From the NCBI GenBank assembly GCA_013812005.1, contig JACCUE010000224.1, positions 1-5,921 of the forward strand: DNA of 5,921 bases. Direction: 5' to 3'. Source of the stretch: Thermoleophilaceae bacterium. GTDB taxonomy: Bacteria > Actinomycetota > Thermoleophilia > Solirubrobacterales > Thermoleophilaceae. Every line of letters starts with the position of its first letter. Position 1 is the first letter of the stretch. The position numbers were made by a program, and so were the translations under genes. Below are positions 5,736 to 5,921 of the stretch, piece after piece. Below the pieces are notes generated by a model. That model searched no databases and was not told where the DNA came from. It saw only the letters and a list, made by a program, of their open reading frames with translations.

Positions 5736-5921
5736 TCACGCCTTCGATGCTACACGGGACGGATTTGGCATGGATGCCGAATCCGTCGAATCCGTACCGA
5801 TGTAGTCGAGCCACTTCGTGTAGCGCTCGTCGCGGCCGTGCAGAGCGTCCTCGTAGACCTGCTGCATCTGCCGCGTGATCTCGCCCGGGGGGCCGATCTC
5901 GATGTCGTCGATCTCGCGCAC
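5736..5921 (-). CDS. ilvE: Branched-chain amino acid aminotransferase, C-terminal end (5' part outside window)
   Basis: The last 61 codons are visible; the gene continues past the right edge. The segment IGPPGEITRQMQQVYEDALHG, then RDERYTKWLDYIG, matches the end of fold-type IV branched-chain aminotransferases, where a conserved IG-x-PGPIT-like turn precedes a helix ending in a W-L-x-Y/V motif. The enzyme transfers the amino group between glutamate and the keto acids of isoleucine, leucine and valine, using PLP. The catalytic lysine is outside the window. After WLDYIG the protein has about 19 extra residues (Thr, Asp, Ser and Asn rich), beyond where the family usually ends, and these are encoded by repetitive, palindromic DNA. 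The neighbouring cimA supports an isoleucine role. The GTG at the window edge is not the start of the gene. Confidence 0.8.
   Translation of the reverse strand: MREIDDIEIGPPGEITRQMQQVYEDALHGRDERYTKWLDYIGTDSTDSASMPNPSRVASKA
5758..5787. repeat. 30-base near-perfect palindrome inside the ilvE tail
   Basis: GACGGATT (5758-5765) pairs with AATCCGTC (5780-5787), and GGCAT (5767-5771) with ATGCC (5774-5778). One unpaired or wobble position (5766/5779) separates the two stems and two bases form the loop. This gives 13 exact pairs in a 30-base hairpin. No T-run follows on either strand. Confidence 0.65.
5778..5795. repeat. Tandem 9-bp repeat CGAATCCGT x2
   Basis: CGAATCCGT occurs at 5778-5786 and directly again at 5787-5795. 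Nine bases keep the ilvE frame, and on the minus strand the unit yields the repeated Thr-Asp-Ser of the protein tail. The first copy forms part of the right arm of the adjoining palindrome. Confidence 0.6.

Overview
The window is 5.9 kb of very GC-rich, densely packed bacterial chromosome. Codon use, genes with 4-base GTGA overlaps, GTG starts, and TAnnnT hexamers directly in front of start codons all suggest a high-GC actinobacterium. A deep-branching class such as Thermoleophilia is a guess from gene content, not a demonstrated assignment. I see no RNA gene, CRISPR array, insertion sequence or phage gene, and no gene-free stretch longer than about 105 bases.

Layout, left to right. The plus-strand 3' end of an unidentified protein with a Pro/Ala-rich tail stops at 113. 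An 84-base convergent gap follows and holds a 13-bp inverted repeat with a nested hairpin. Next, on the minus strand, come mpg (AAG-type 3-methyladenine DNA glycosylase, 198-818) and argH (argininosuccinate lyase, 815-2194); argH is transcribed first and overlaps mpg by 4 bases. A short divergent promoter region (2195-2262) separates argH from a plus-strand GNAT acetyltransferase (2263-2874). The acetyltransferase converges on, and overlaps by 21 bases, a minus-strand DegT/DnrJ/EryC1-type PLP aminotransferase (2854-3987). That gene overlaps the upstream citramalate synthase cimA (3984-5630) by 4 bases. After a 105-base gap with a terminator-like hairpin comes the 3' end of a branched-chain aminotransferase, ilvE (5736 to the window edge).

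Functionally, ilvE and cimA belong together. CimA condenses pyruvate and acetyl-CoA to citramalate, the entry to threonine-independent isoleucine synthesis, and IlvE performs the last transamination. ArgH makes arginine and fumarate. Mpg is a base-excision repair enzyme that appears to ride on argH translation. The DegT protein and the acetyltransferase have no proven role here. The translational coupling of the DegT gene to cimA is the most interesting contextual clue.

I do not see a clearly new biological system. The items most worth a second look are the cimA-degT coupling, the palindrome and tandem repeat inside the ilvE tail, the nested hairpins at 136-199 and 5667-5713, and the apparently leaderless divergent promoter pair.
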